A DNA stretch of 64,000 bases from the NCBI RefSeq assembly GCF_000833605.1, contig NZ_JXTG01000002.1, positions 62,001 through 126,000 of the forward strand, in the 5' to 3' direction. Numbering within the stretch: position 1 is the stretch's first letter; every line of letters begins with the position of its first letter. The notes beneath the pieces are model-generated. The model was not told where the DNA came from. It saw only the letters and a list, made by a program, of their open reading frames with translations, and searched no databases. Positions 30,943-39,089 of the stretch are shown here, piece after piece. The position numbers were made by a program, and so were the translations under genes. Origin of the DNA: Anoxybacillus ayderensis (lineage in GTDB: Bacteria > Bacillota > Bacilli > Bacillales > Anoxybacillaceae).

Positions 30943-31510
30943 TGGCGATCACTCCTTTTAATACGACTACTTCGTTGTTTGAACGAACGGTGACATATAA
31001 ACGAAGTAAATAATTGCTTACGTCTTCAGCCATTTCTTTTTCTTGTTGAATCACTTGTTTTAAAGGGTCAGGAAATTCAGTTGGTGGATTTGTTTTTATT
31101 TGCGACCATATCGTTTGATCGTATGGAATGAGCCAAGCTTGTACGTCTTCTTCATCGTATGCGACATTGTTAATCGTCGGTGAAAAAACAGCTTTACATA
31201 CATTTTCGTTAGGGAATAAAGACGAATTTGAACACGATGAAGCATCAAAACGAACAAAAGGTGTTTGTTGTGTGATATGATCGGTTGTATATTTGGCTAT
31301 TGTTTGAAAATCAAGCCGTTCCATATAATGAATCACACCGCGTGCGATATTTATAGCAACCGTTTTTGATTGATTATATGTCGTATATGTCATCGCATTT
31401 GTAAAAAACATAAACATGCCACTGACAACAAACGACAAAATGACGATCGATAGGAGCACTTCAATTAAAGTAAACCCACGTTCAAAAATATTCATTTTCT
31501 TTTGACACAT
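30926..31510 (-). CDS. Prepilin-like protein (PilV-like minor pilin)
   Basis: A 194-residue prepilin. After MCQKKMNIFER comes GFTLIEVLLSIVILSFVVSG, the classical prepilin cleavage site with Glu at +5 and the hydrophobic helix. Two cysteines (SSCSNSS and NVCKAV) may pair. I set the start at the ATG at 31510 because AAGAAGGAGAAGGAAA lies just upstream; the frame is open for 14 further codons. It is the first gene of the minus-strand operon, divergent from the plus-strand pilus operon, whose start is under 100 bases away. Confidence 0.85.
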   Translation of the reverse strand: MCQKKMNIFERGFTLIEVLLSIVILSFVVSGMFMFFTNAMTYTTYNQSKTVAINIARGVIHYMERLDFQTIAKYTTDHITQQTPFVRFDASSCSNSSLFPNENVCKAVFSPTINNVAYDEEDVQAWLIPYDQTIWSQIKTNPPTEFPDPLKQVIQQEKEMAEDVSNYLLRLYVTVRSNNEVVVLKGVIANERIR

Positions 31511-31597
31511 TTTCCTTCTCCTTCTTTTAAAATACATAACTTTATTATACAATATGTTAGAGTTAGGTGTTGTATCATTTTGAATGGGGGGAGCGAC

Positions 31598-32794
31598 TTG
31601 GCGTACTTATTTTTTGCGATCTTTTTTCTCATATTAATCCCCATCTATATTCGGTTGCCTTTTGGGTGGACAAAAAAAGGGATTGCTCTTGTATTAACGG
31701 TCGCTTGTTTATTAAGCGCTTTTGGCATCATTGCGATCGAACAATTTCCATTATGGCAAGCTACATTGTTTCTTTTTCTTTTAGTGATCGCAAGTACATA
31801 TTTACTTGAACAAAAGCTCGGTCATTTATTTTATGCACGCATTTATGAGCACGATTTTATTGTCGAAGATGACGGAGAAGATGAGCGAAAGGATGAACAG
31901 CCGCTTGTTAGGAAAGAAGCGGTGGAAGAAAATCCGAAAAATGAGTTGCAACAAGTAGATGACACCGATGTCGAATGGAGTGAGGGTGATTGGCAGGAAG
32001 TCGAGCAACCCGTTTCGCTCGAGCCGTTAAAAGATGAATATAATGATACGATTGAACCGATCGCGGATATGGACGATGTCATTGAACCGTTACACAACGA
32101 TGACATAGATGTAGACGAAGCGTTTATCATGCAACAACGGTGGGATGATTTGCTTAGCGAAACAAGTAATGAAACGTCACGCGATGAAGCATTTGAGAGT
32201 GAAATAAAAGAAGGGCTTGATATAGAAACGCTCGCTATCGTAGAACAACCGATCGAACAAATGGCTAACGAGCGACATGAAAGCGAAACGACGTTACAAA
32301 GTCTTGTCGTACATACAGTGAGCGAGCAAGAAATGGATATCATTCCGAGTATCGATCATGCTTTACACGAGCAAGACGAAGGGACAAACATTCCGATGAT
32401 TGAAGAAGCGGTTGTTTATGAAGAACAACCGTTTCAGAGCGCATATGACGAGATGGAAACAACAGCGGGAGAAAACACAAATGAACCTTTACGTATACTT
32501 CCAAAACCTTTGCTAAAAAATTTACTTGCTTCTTTATACGCGATGCGTCCAGCGTTGTCGGATGCGGAATATGAACAGCTTATTCATAAACATTTGCATC
32601 CTCGCTTACACGAACAAGATTATTATACATTTGCAAATGTATTAATGGAGCATTATGTAGCTTCAAAACAATATGAAAAGCTACATCTTTTTGCAAAACA
32701 ATTGTATGCTCAATATGGGTCTTATCCAATGATTCAACAACAATTAACACATATGATACATTACGCTGAACAAAAAATGGGGTGGAAAAAATGA
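31598..32794 (+). CDS. Membrane protein with long acidic cytoplasmic region, first gene of the pilus operon
   Basis: A 398-residue protein of unknown function. It has two or three membrane segments in residues 2-70 (LAYLFFAIFFLILIPIYI and following). A strongly acidic, low-complexity stretch follows, about residues 85-285 (many Glu and Asp), and then a helical C-terminal domain (about 290-398, with KPLLKNLLASLYAMRP). The start is TTG 31598 after GGGGGAG; a longer open frame upstream lacks support and overlaps the divergent gene. The end overlaps the next gene's start, so it is translationally coupled to it. I do not recognise the family. Confidence 0.75.
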   Translation: MAYLFFAIFFLILIPIYIRLPFGWTKKGIALVLTVACLLSAFGIIAIEQFPLWQATLFLFLLVIASTYLLEQKLGHLFYARIYEHDFIVEDDGEDERKDEQPLVRKEAVEENPKNELQQVDDTDVEWSEGDWQEVEQPVSLEPLKDEYNDTIEPIADMDDVIEPLHNDDIDVDEAFIMQQRWDDLLSETSNETSRDEAFESEIKEGLDIETLAIVEQPIEQMANERHESETTLQSLVVHTVSEQEMDIIPSIDHALHEQDEGTNIPMIEEAVVYEEQPFQSAYDEMETTAGENTNEPLRILPKPLLKNLLASLYAMRPALSDAEYEQLIHKHLHPRLHEQDYYTFANVLMEHYVASKQYEKLHLFAKQLYAQYGSYPMIQQQLTHMIHYAEQKMGWKK

Positions 32795-33537
32795 AAAGTA
32801 GCACACAAGTTATTGGTCTTCCAGTCATTAGCATTCAAAACGGAGTTCAACTCGGACAAGTGAAGTCACTTGTCTTAAACCCAGAAAAAGGAACAGTCGA
32901 TTTTTTAATTGTTGATCAAGAAAATTGGGAAATTAGTATGAAAGCGATTCCGTTTCGAAACGTCATCGGAATTGGTGAGTTTGCCGTAACGGTTGAAGAA
33001 GAGCGAGCTGTGCTCGATTTAAACGTCATTCCGATCGCGAATGAGCTTGTCAATAAAAAAATTGCGATTAAACAAGCGAAAGTAATGACAAGAAAAGGAC
33101 AATTGCTTGGCGAAGCAACGGAGTTTTATATTGACGAAGAAACCGGACAAATTACCGGGATTGAAGTGCAAATTGGAAATGAATCTCGCATCGTTCGTGC
33201 TGATCACGTCATTACGTATGGAAAAGAATTATTAATTGTTCATGAAGATGCACAGCAAACAGTTGCTTCGGACGTGAGTGAATTGTTGTCACTAAAAGGG
33301 ACGCAAGTAGAGCCCCTTATTGAACAAATTGCTCCAAAAACAGTTGAAACTGAACTTGATGAGTTGCGTCGAAAACAAATTGATATGTTAACAGGAAAAC
33401 GAGTGTTAAAAGATATTGTGGATGCAAACGGTCAAATATTCATCTCGAAAGATACAATTTTAACGAAAGAACATATTATTCGTGCCCAAGAAGAAGGGCC
33501 AGACGTTGTTATTGAACTGTCGATGAATGTCGAGTAA
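32791..33537 (+). CDS. PRC-barrel domain protein
   Basis: A 248-residue soluble protein. Two PRC-barrel-like units are visible: residues about 3-75 (VIGLPVISIQNGVQLGQVKS and FLIVDQENWEISMKAIPFRNV) and about 88-155 (KVMTRKGQLLGEATEFYIDE and ITGIEVQIG). The C-terminal third is helical. PRC-barrel domains occur in ribosome maturation factor RimM and in many uncharacterised Bacillales proteins. The start ATG 32791 has GGGGTGG upstream and lies inside the end of the previous gene. A role in pilus assembly is only suggested by position. Confidence 0.82.
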   Translation: MKSSTQVIGLPVISIQNGVQLGQVKSLVLNPEKGTVDFLIVDQENWEISMKAIPFRNVIGIGEFAVTVEEERAVLDLNVIPIANELVNKKIAIKQAKVMTRKGQLLGEATEFYIDEETGQITGIEVQIGNESRIVRADHVITYGKELLIVHEDAQQTVASDVSELLSLKGTQVEPLIEQIAPKTVETELDELRRKQIDMLTGKRVLKDIVDANGQIFISKDTILTKEHIIRAQEEGPDVVIELSMNVE

Positions 33538-33550
33538 GGAGGCGTATGCC

Positions 33551-34807
33551 GTGCGCCAAATCGCTTCGCTTAAGTTGTTTTTTACGTTACTTCTTACCGT
33601 TTCATATTTACTTGCAAGTACGAAAGTGGCGACATGGGCGTACGAGTCGTTCGTTAGTGGCGATACATTTGCTGAAGGAACGATGATCGGACCAGTCGAT
33701 ATATCAAATCGTTCATACGAAGAAGCGTATGAACAAATCAATCAAAAAGTAAATGAGTGGAAACAATCAGCGACGATTACGCTCATGCTAGAAGGAAAAG
33801 AAGTAACGGTACAAACTAATCATTTTACATTTCATATTGAGGAGAGCATGAAACAAGCGGAGAGCGGAAAAACTACCCCTCTCCTCGTTTCCATTGACGG
33901 ACAAGCTTTGCAAGATGTGATTTCTTCGCTTGGTGCATTAAGTGATTGGATCGATGTTGAAAAAGTAAGAGCACAAGTAGAACAAGCTGCAGCTTCGCTC
34001 ACATCTGCCCAACTATCTCTTAGTCAATACGTTCGAGAAGAAATGCAAAAGGAAACGATATTATCGCAAGCAACTATCCCGTTCCATCAAGAACTTCATG
34101 CGATAACGCAAACAACCGTTGTCATTGAGCCAAAACAAGTGTTTTCTGTTTTGGACTTTTTCAAAAAGCAAGGAATAAGCTTATCAAAAGAAGCGATGAC
34201 GTTATTTGCATCTGGATTGTATGAGGCGGTTGTACCGACAAATTTTGAAATTGTTGAACGGCATACGAGCCCTATATTACCAAATGGAATTAAGGCAGGG
34301 TTTGAAGCAGCTGTTGAACAAAATAAAAAAGACTTTATGTTTTTTAATCCAAACGATCAGTCGTACACGGTTGAAATGAGAACGGAAGGCAGTCAAATGA
34401 AACTTTCTCTTACAGGAATACCGTTTATGTATCAATATGTATTAAAGACGGATCCAATTGAATATTACGATCCAAAAACGATTGTGCAATATAGCGCATT
34501 GTTGAAGCCGAACGAAAAGCGGATCAAGGAAGAAGGAAAAAAAGGAATGCTCATTCGCTTGTATAAAGAAGTGTACGATCGAAACCGAACATTAATTGAG
34601 ACGATACCCGTTTCGGAAGATTTTTATCCACCTGTTCATCGTGTCGAATTGCGTGGGTTGCAATCGGGAGTAAATAACGGAACAAGTGGGACACCAAGTG
34701 AGACACCAACTCCAAATGAATCACCTTCAACACAGTTACCACAACAAGATGATATATGGGGAAATGAAAACGAGCAAATAAAAGGAAATGAGGATGAGAC
34801 CTCATGA
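33551..34807 (+). CDS. Membrane-anchored extracellular protein, VanW/peptidoglycan-binding-like
   Basis: A 418-residue protein with an N-terminal signal anchor (RQIASLKLFFTLLLTVSYLLAS) and an extracellular body. The region GTMIGPVDISNRSYEEAYEQI with a following LxxEGKEVTVQ resembles the PG_binding_4 domain that accompanies VanW in other Bacillales, and a related pattern recurs later. The last 50 residues are Thr-, Ser- and Pro-rich low complexity. The start is GTG 33551, eight bases after AAGGAGGC; the longer frame from 33527 has no such site. The last four bases overlap pilB. The family assignment is tentative. Confidence 0.6.
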   Translation: MRQIASLKLFFTLLLTVSYLLASTKVATWAYESFVSGDTFAEGTMIGPVDISNRSYEEAYEQINQKVNEWKQSATITLMLEGKEVTVQTNHFTFHIEESMKQAESGKTTPLLVSIDGQALQDVISSLGALSDWIDVEKVRAQVEQAAASLTSAQLSLSQYVREEMQKETILSQATIPFHQELHAITQTTVVIEPKQVFSVLDFFKKQGISLSKEAMTLFASGLYEAVVPTNFEIVERHTSPILPNGIKAGFEAAVEQNKKDFMFFNPNDQSYTVEMRTEGSQMKLSLTGIPFMYQYVLKTDPIEYYDPKTIVQYSALLKPNEKRIKEEGKKGMLIRLYKEVYDRNRTLIETIPVSEDFYPPVHRVELRGLQSGVNNGTSGTPSETPTPNESPSTQLPQQDDIWGNENEQIKGNEDETS

Positions 34808-36465
34808 AAAAGCATGAGCGAAAACGATTAGGCGATTTGCTTATTGAAGCGGGATTAATTACGAAAGAACAACTCGAAGAAACGTTAAAAGAAAAAGCAC
34901 CTGGTCAAAAATTAGGGGATGCGTTGTTGCAGCGAGGATACATTACGGAGCAACAGTTAATTGAAGTATTAGAGTTTCAACTTGGCATCCCACACGTCAG
35001 CTTATATCGTTATCCAATTGATCCGAAATTAACGAATCTCGTACCGAAAGAATTTGCGAAACGAAACATGCTCATTCCTTTAAAACAAGAAGGGGATCGT
35101 CTATTTGTTGCAATGGCAGATCCAATGGACTTTTTTGCGATTGATGATTTGCGTTTATCGACGGGCTTTCATATTGAAGTAGCTATTGCATCAAAAGATG
35201 ATATTTTACGGGCAATTAATAAATATTACGATATTGATGATTCGGTGGAAGAATTTTTAAACATTGCTCCTGCGCAAGAAGTGCGCGAACAAGAGAAACT
35301 TGTTGAAGATGACTCGCCGATTGTTCGACTCGTCAATCAAATTTTACAAATGGCAGTAGAACAGCGGGCGAGCGATATTCATATTGACCCCCAGGAAACA
35401 AAGGTCGTCATTCGTTATCGCATCGACGGCATTTTGCGTACAGAACGAGCGTTGCCTAAGCATATGCAAGGAATGTTAACGGCGCGTATTAAAATTTTAG
35501 CGAATATGGATATTACAGAACATCGCGTTCCGCAAGATGGACGTATTAAAATGAATATCGATTTTCACCCGGTCGATTTGCGTGTATCGACATTGCCGAC
35601 GATTTATGGTGAAAAAATCGTTATGCGCGTGCTTGACTTAGGAGCGGCGTTAAACGATTTAAACAAACTTGGATTTAATAAATTGAATTTACAACGGTTT
35701 ATTCAACTGATCGAACAACCAACGGGCATCGTGTTAATTACGGGGCCGACCGGTTCAGGAAAATCGTCGACACTTTATGCGGCATTAAACCGATTAAATG
35801 GGGAACATGTGAACATTATTACAATTGAAGACCCTGTCGAATATCAGCTTGAAGGAGTAAACCAAATTCAAGTAAATCCAAATGTCGGGATGACATTTGC
35901 CGAAGGATTGCGCTCGATTTTGCGTCAAGACCCGAACATTATTATGGTTGGAGAAATTCGTGATCGCGAAACAGCGGAAGTGGCGATTCGTGCTTCTTTA
36001 ACAGGACATCTCGTGTTAAGTACGTTGCATACGAACGATGCATTAAGCACTGTTGCTCGTTTAATTGATATGGGAGTCGAGCCGTTTTTAGTTGCCACAT
36101 CACTTTCAGGGGTTGTTTCTCAACGTCTCGTGCGTCGCGTTTGTCGCGATTGTCAAGAAGAGCACGAACCGACGAAGCGAGAAATCGACATTTTTGCTCG
36201 CCGTGGTTTGAAAATTGAAAAAGTGATGCGCGGTCGTGGCTGCCCAACGTGCAACATGACAGGGTATAAAGGGCGCATCGCCCTGCATGAATTAATGGTT
36301 ATGTCTGATGATATGCGAAAAGTGATTTTAAACGGTGAACCGCTTTCGAAATTGCGTGAAATTGCGATCAAAAATAAAATGATTTTTTTAATTGATGACG
36401 GATTGTTAAAAGTCAAACAAGGGCTGACGACAACGGAAGAAGTGTTGCGTGTAAGCATTGTATAA
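34804..36465 (+). CDS. pilB: Type IV pilus assembly ATPase PilB
   Basis: PilB (553 residues) is the hexameric secretion-type ATPase that drives pilus extension. The N-terminal part (residues 1-150) is a MshEN/T2SSE_N domain. Walker A GPTGSGKSST begins at residue 314; the Asp box and Walker B (IIMVGEIRDRETAEVA) and His box follow. A tetracysteine zinc motif is seen as CRDCQEEH and GCPTCNMTGYKGR near the C-terminus. Its stop codon is at 36463-36465, and the IscB element begins directly after it. Normally pilT would follow. Confidence 0.96.
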   Translation: MKKHERKRLGDLLIEAGLITKEQLEETLKEKAPGQKLGDALLQRGYITEQQLIEVLEFQLGIPHVSLYRYPIDPKLTNLVPKEFAKRNMLIPLKQEGDRLFVAMADPMDFFAIDDLRLSTGFHIEVAIASKDDILRAINKYYDIDDSVEEFLNIAPAQEVREQEKLVEDDSPIVRLVNQILQMAVEQRASDIHIDPQETKVVIRYRIDGILRTERALPKHMQGMLTARIKILANMDITEHRVPQDGRIKMNIDFHPVDLRVSTLPTIYGEKIVMRVLDLGAALNDLNKLGFNKLNLQRFIQLIEQPTGIVLITGPTGSGKSSTLYAALNRLNGEHVNIITIEDPVEYQLEGVNQIQVNPNVGMTFAEGLRSILRQDPNIIMVGEIRDRETAEVAIRASLTGHLVLSTLHTNDALSTVARLIDMGVEPFLVATSLSGVVSQRLVRRVCRDCQEEHEPTKREIDIFARRGLKIEKVMRGRGCPTCNMTGYKGRIALHELMVMSDDMRKVILNGEPLSKLREIAIKNKMIFLIDDGLLKVKQGLTTTEEVLRVSIV

Positions 36466-36707
36466 GGTCAACAACCCAACGACTAAAGTCGTGGGCTTGT
36501 AAGCCCCATGTTGACCAGACCAAGGCTTGAAACAGAGCCTACGTTATAGATGTCATGACACGTTCGGGTGCTTCTCCAGCCCGTTCCTCTGTCGTGCAAG
36601 ATTAAACAAGCGTGGTGGGTGGCGCTAGTGTCTTGCACATAACAAGCATCTATAACATGGTCGAGGAGAATATGACCTGCTTTATGCAGAGGAAAGGGGA
36701 ATACCCT
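36466..36707 (+). ncRNA. Candidate omega RNA for IscB
   Basis: The 242 bases before iscB contain nested complementary segments that are hard to explain by chance. GGTCAACA (36466-36473) pairs with TGTTGACC (36509-36516). Inside this lie the hairpins ACGAC-TAAA-GTCGT (36479-36492) and GGGCT-TGTA-AGCCC (36493-36506). AGGCT pairs with AGCCT (36523-36540). GTTATAGATG (36543-36552) pairs with CATCTATAAC (36647-36656), enclosing GTGCAAGA / TCTTGCAC (36594-36601, 36631-36638). A multi-branched scaffold directly 5' of iscB is the known arrangement of IscB omega RNA, with the guide taken from the flank at its 5' end. The transcript ends are not defined. Confidence 0.78.
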
Positions 36708-37988
36708 ATGGTTTTTGTGTTAGACACAAATAAGTGTCCGCTTGCTCCTTGTCACGAAGCAGTTGCGAGAAAGCTGTTGAAACAAGGGAAGGCAGCGATC
36801 TACAAACGCTATCCATTTACGATTATTTTAAAAGAAATTGTCGATAATTTTCGACCGAAAACACCGTATCGGCTCAAAATCGATCACGGAAGCAAACACA
36901 CAGGACTTGCGATTTTGCGAGGACAAGAAGTGGTATGGTTAGGGCAACTTGACCATCGCACAGACATCAAGGAAAGAATAGATAAAAGGCGTGCTTTTCG
37001 TCGAGCAAGACGAAATCGAAAAACTCGATACAGAAAACCACGTTTTCTTAATCGTAGGAGAAAAGACGGGTGGTTGCCGCCATCACTAGAGAGTCGCGTG
37101 CAAAATATCCAAACATGGGTTAACCGCCTAAAGAAGTTATGCCCCATTGGGTATATATCATACGAAAATACCAAATTCGACACGCAACTCATGCGAAATC
37201 CTGAAATCAGCGGCATTGAGTATCAACAAGGCACGCTTCAAGGATACGAAGTAAGAGAATACTTGCTTGAAAAGTTTGGGCGGAAGTGTTGTTATTGCGG
37301 AAAAGAAAATGTTCCACTTGAAGTGGAGCATATCATTCCAAAATCGAGAGGTGGAACAGACCGAGTGGATAACCTATGTCTTGCGTGTCGAGATTGCAAC
37401 CAAAGAAAAGGAAGTCAAACCGCAGAAGAATTCGGGTATCCACATATTCAAAAAATGGTCAAAAAAACGCTAAAAGACGCAAGTGTAGTGAATGCCACTC
37501 GATGGAAAGTGTATGAAGTGTTAAAACAAAGCGGATGCGAAGTAGAGTGTGGAACAGGCGCACGAACGAAAATGAATCGTATTCGTTTAGACTTGCCGAA
37601 AACACACTATTTTGACGCTTGTTGCGTGGGAGAAAGCACACCAAATCACTTATATTTCAAAACAAAAGAAGTGTTATTCATTAGAGCAAAGGGGCGTGGT
37701 AGTCGTTCACGCACAAACCTAGATAGATATGGCTTCCCAAGAGGTTATCTTGCAAGACAAAAGTTCTTCTTTGGCTTCCAAACAGGGGACATGGTTAAGG
37801 CTGTTATCCCAAGAGGGAAATATCAAGGCGTTTGGTTTGGCGAAGTATCATGCAGAAAGACTGGAAGTTTCGATATTAAAGGTAAGGACGGTAAACGTAT
37901 CGCACAAGGAATAAATTATAGATATGTCCAAGTCATTCAGCGATTCGACGGATACACATATCGAAGGGAGGGAATGAACATTGCGTAA
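36708..37988 (+). CDS. iscB: IscB, RNA-guided HNH/RuvC endonuclease
   Basis: A 426-residue protein with the full IscB layout. The N-terminal PLMP domain is MVFVLDTNKCPLAPCHE, ending near residue 50. RuvC-I has Asp59 (KIDHGSKHTGLA). An Arg-rich bridge helix lies at about 92-113 (RRAFRRARRNRKTRYRK). RuvC-II has Glu153 (YENTKFDTQLM). The inserted HNH domain has a zinc CCYCG motif and catalytic His208 (EVEHIIPKSRGG). RuvC-III has His300 and Asp303 (HYFDACCVG). A C-terminal TAM-interacting-like domain follows. All catalytic residues are present, so it is probably active. The start is ATG 36708, after AGGAAAGGGG; the longer frame overlaps the RNA region. Cas9, TnpB and free HNH homing enzymes fit less well. 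Confidence 0.93.
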   Translation: MVFVLDTNKCPLAPCHEAVARKLLKQGKAAIYKRYPFTIILKEIVDNFRPKTPYRLKIDHGSKHTGLAILRGQEVVWLGQLDHRTDIKERIDKRRAFRRARRNRKTRYRKPRFLNRRRKDGWLPPSLESRVQNIQTWVNRLKKLCPIGYISYENTKFDTQLMRNPEISGIEYQQGTLQGYEVREYLLEKFGRKCCYCGKENVPLEVEHIIPKSRGGTDRVDNLCLACRDCNQRKGSQTAEEFGYPHIQKMVKKTLKDASVVNATRWKVYEVLKQSGCEVECGTGARTKMNRIRLDLPKTHYFDACCVGESTPNHLYFKTKEVLFIRAKGRGSRSRTNLDRYGFPRGYLARQKFFFGFQTGDMVKAVIPRGKYQGVWFGEVSCRKTGSFDIKGKDGKRIAQGINYRYVQVIQRFDGYTYRREGMNIA

Positions 37989-38000
37989 GGTGCAATTCCT

Positions 38001-38030
38001 CCCCGTGCCTAAAGACAGGGGCTTCCTTGC
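38001..38030 (+). repeat. Right-end hairpin of the IscB element
   Basis: CCCC (38001-38004) pairs with GGGG (38018-38021), with further pairs TG / CA across a bulged base, around CCTAAAG. It is the typical imperfect subterminal hairpin of IS200/IS605-type elements and is followed by CTTCCTTGCGTAAG. Confidence 0.6.
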
Positions 38031-38042
38031 GTAAGTTTCGTG

Positions 38043-39083
38043 ATGAGCATGAAACAAAAAGTAGATGCGATATTGCGTGCTGCATTTGAATTAAAGGCGT
38101 CCGATATTCATTTGACGGTCGGTATTCCTCCTATTTTTCGTATAAACGGCGATTTGAAACGTTACGGTCAAGAAACGTTGTCACCAGCAGATACGGAGCA
38201 AATGGCGAAAGCGATCGTTCCCGAAAAAATGTGGTCTCATTTTGAAGAAAACGGAGAGTTAGATTTGTCGTATAGCCTTTCGGGCGTTTCGCGTTTTCGT
38301 GTTAACGTGTTTAAACAACGAGGCTGCATATCGCTTGCTATTCGTATCGTGCCGACAAAAATTCCATCGCTTGAAGAATTGCAACTACCAGATGTATTAA
38401 AAAAGATGGTCACAAAACCTCAAGGCCTCATTCTCGTGACAGGACCGACGGGGAGCGGAAAATCGACAACGTTAGCTGCGATGATTGATTATATGAATAA
38501 AACGATGCGCAAACATATTATTACGCTTGAAGATCCGATTGAATACGTGCATAAACACGGGGGATGTGTGATCGATCAGCGCGAAGTTGGAACGGATACA
38601 AACAACTTCGTAAACGGGTTGCGGGCAGCGCTTCGTCAAGACCCAGACGTCATTTTAGTCGGCGAAATGCGCGATTTAGAAACGATTCAAACGGCAATTA
38701 CCGCCGCAGAAACAGGACATCTTGTTTTCGGGACGCTTCATACGTCAAGTGCCCCTGCGACGATTGACCGAATTATTGATGTATTTCAACCAGAGCAGCA
38801 AGCACAAATTCGTATTCAATTAGCGACGGTTTTAGTTGCGATTATTTCACAACGATTATTCCCGCGCGCACAAAAAAACGGAAGAATTGCAGCAACAGAA
38901 ATTTTAATCAACAATGCAGCCGTTGCGAATTTAATTCGCAACGGGAAAATTCATCAAATTCCGAGCGTCATGCAAACGAACCGTGCGCTTGGCATGCATA
39001 CACTTGAGGCGAACATTAGAGAGCTTGTCGAACAAGGACTGATTGCAAGAGAAACGGTTGAGCCGTACTTGCAGGAAGGATGA
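38043..39083 (+). CDS. pilT: Twitching motility ATPase PilT
   Basis: PilT (346 residues) is the ATPase that powers pilus retraction. Walker A GPTGSGKSTT begins at residue 134. The Walker B region (PDVILVGEMRDLETIQTA) and the His box (HLVFGTLHTSSA) follow, and the DIHLTVGIPPIFRINGDL N-terminal PAS-like domain is typical. Start codons GTG 38040, ATG 38043 and ATG 38049 are all in frame, and I chose 38043. No good ribosome binding site lies before any of them because the IscB element ends only a few bases upstream. pilC follows 6 bases later. Confidence 0.94.
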   Translation: MSMKQKVDAILRAAFELKASDIHLTVGIPPIFRINGDLKRYGQETLSPADTEQMAKAIVPEKMWSHFEENGELDLSYSLSGVSRFRVNVFKQRGCISLAIRIVPTKIPSLEELQLPDVLKKMVTKPQGLILVTGPTGSGKSTTLAAMIDYMNKTMRKHIITLEDPIEYVHKHGGCVIDQREVGTDTNNFVNGLRAALRQDPDVILVGEMRDLETIQTAITAAETGHLVFGTLHTSSAPATIDRIIDVFQPEQQAQIRIQLATVLVAIISQRLFPRAQKNGRIAATEILINNAAVANLIRNGKIHQIPSVMQTNRALGMHTLEANIRELVEQGLIARETVEPYLQEG

Positions 39084-39089
39084 TGACAA

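Larger units (their letters stand above)
36466..38035 (+). mobile_element. Non-autonomous IscB-type insertion element between pilB and pilT
   Basis: The unit lies between two genes that are normally adjacent in type IV pilus operons. The left end is the structured RNA-coding region that starts right after the pilB stop. The right end (37991-38030) contains TCCCCGTGCCTAAAGACAGGGGCTTCC, where CCCC and GGGG and flanking pairs form a hairpin typical of IS605/IS607-type right ends. No TnpA transposase is present, so movement would depend on one elsewhere (PATIS-like). Exact borders cannot be fixed by eye. TTGCGTAAG occurs at 37981-37989 and again at 38027-38035, bracketing the right-end hairpin. 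Confidence 0.8.

Noticed and set aside
36612-36707. N-terminal extension of IscB by 32 residues in the open frame
   Set aside because: It overlaps the folded RNA region, is out of line with the PLMP start MVFVLDTNK, and the better ribosome binding site precedes ATG 36708.
36708-37988. Possible Cas9 remnant, TnpB or plain HNH homing endonuclease
   Set aside because: It is too short for Cas9, has no CRISPR array nearby, contains an HNH domain that TnpB lacks, and has split RuvC motifs and a PLMP start that a homing endonuclease lacks. IscB fits all of these.
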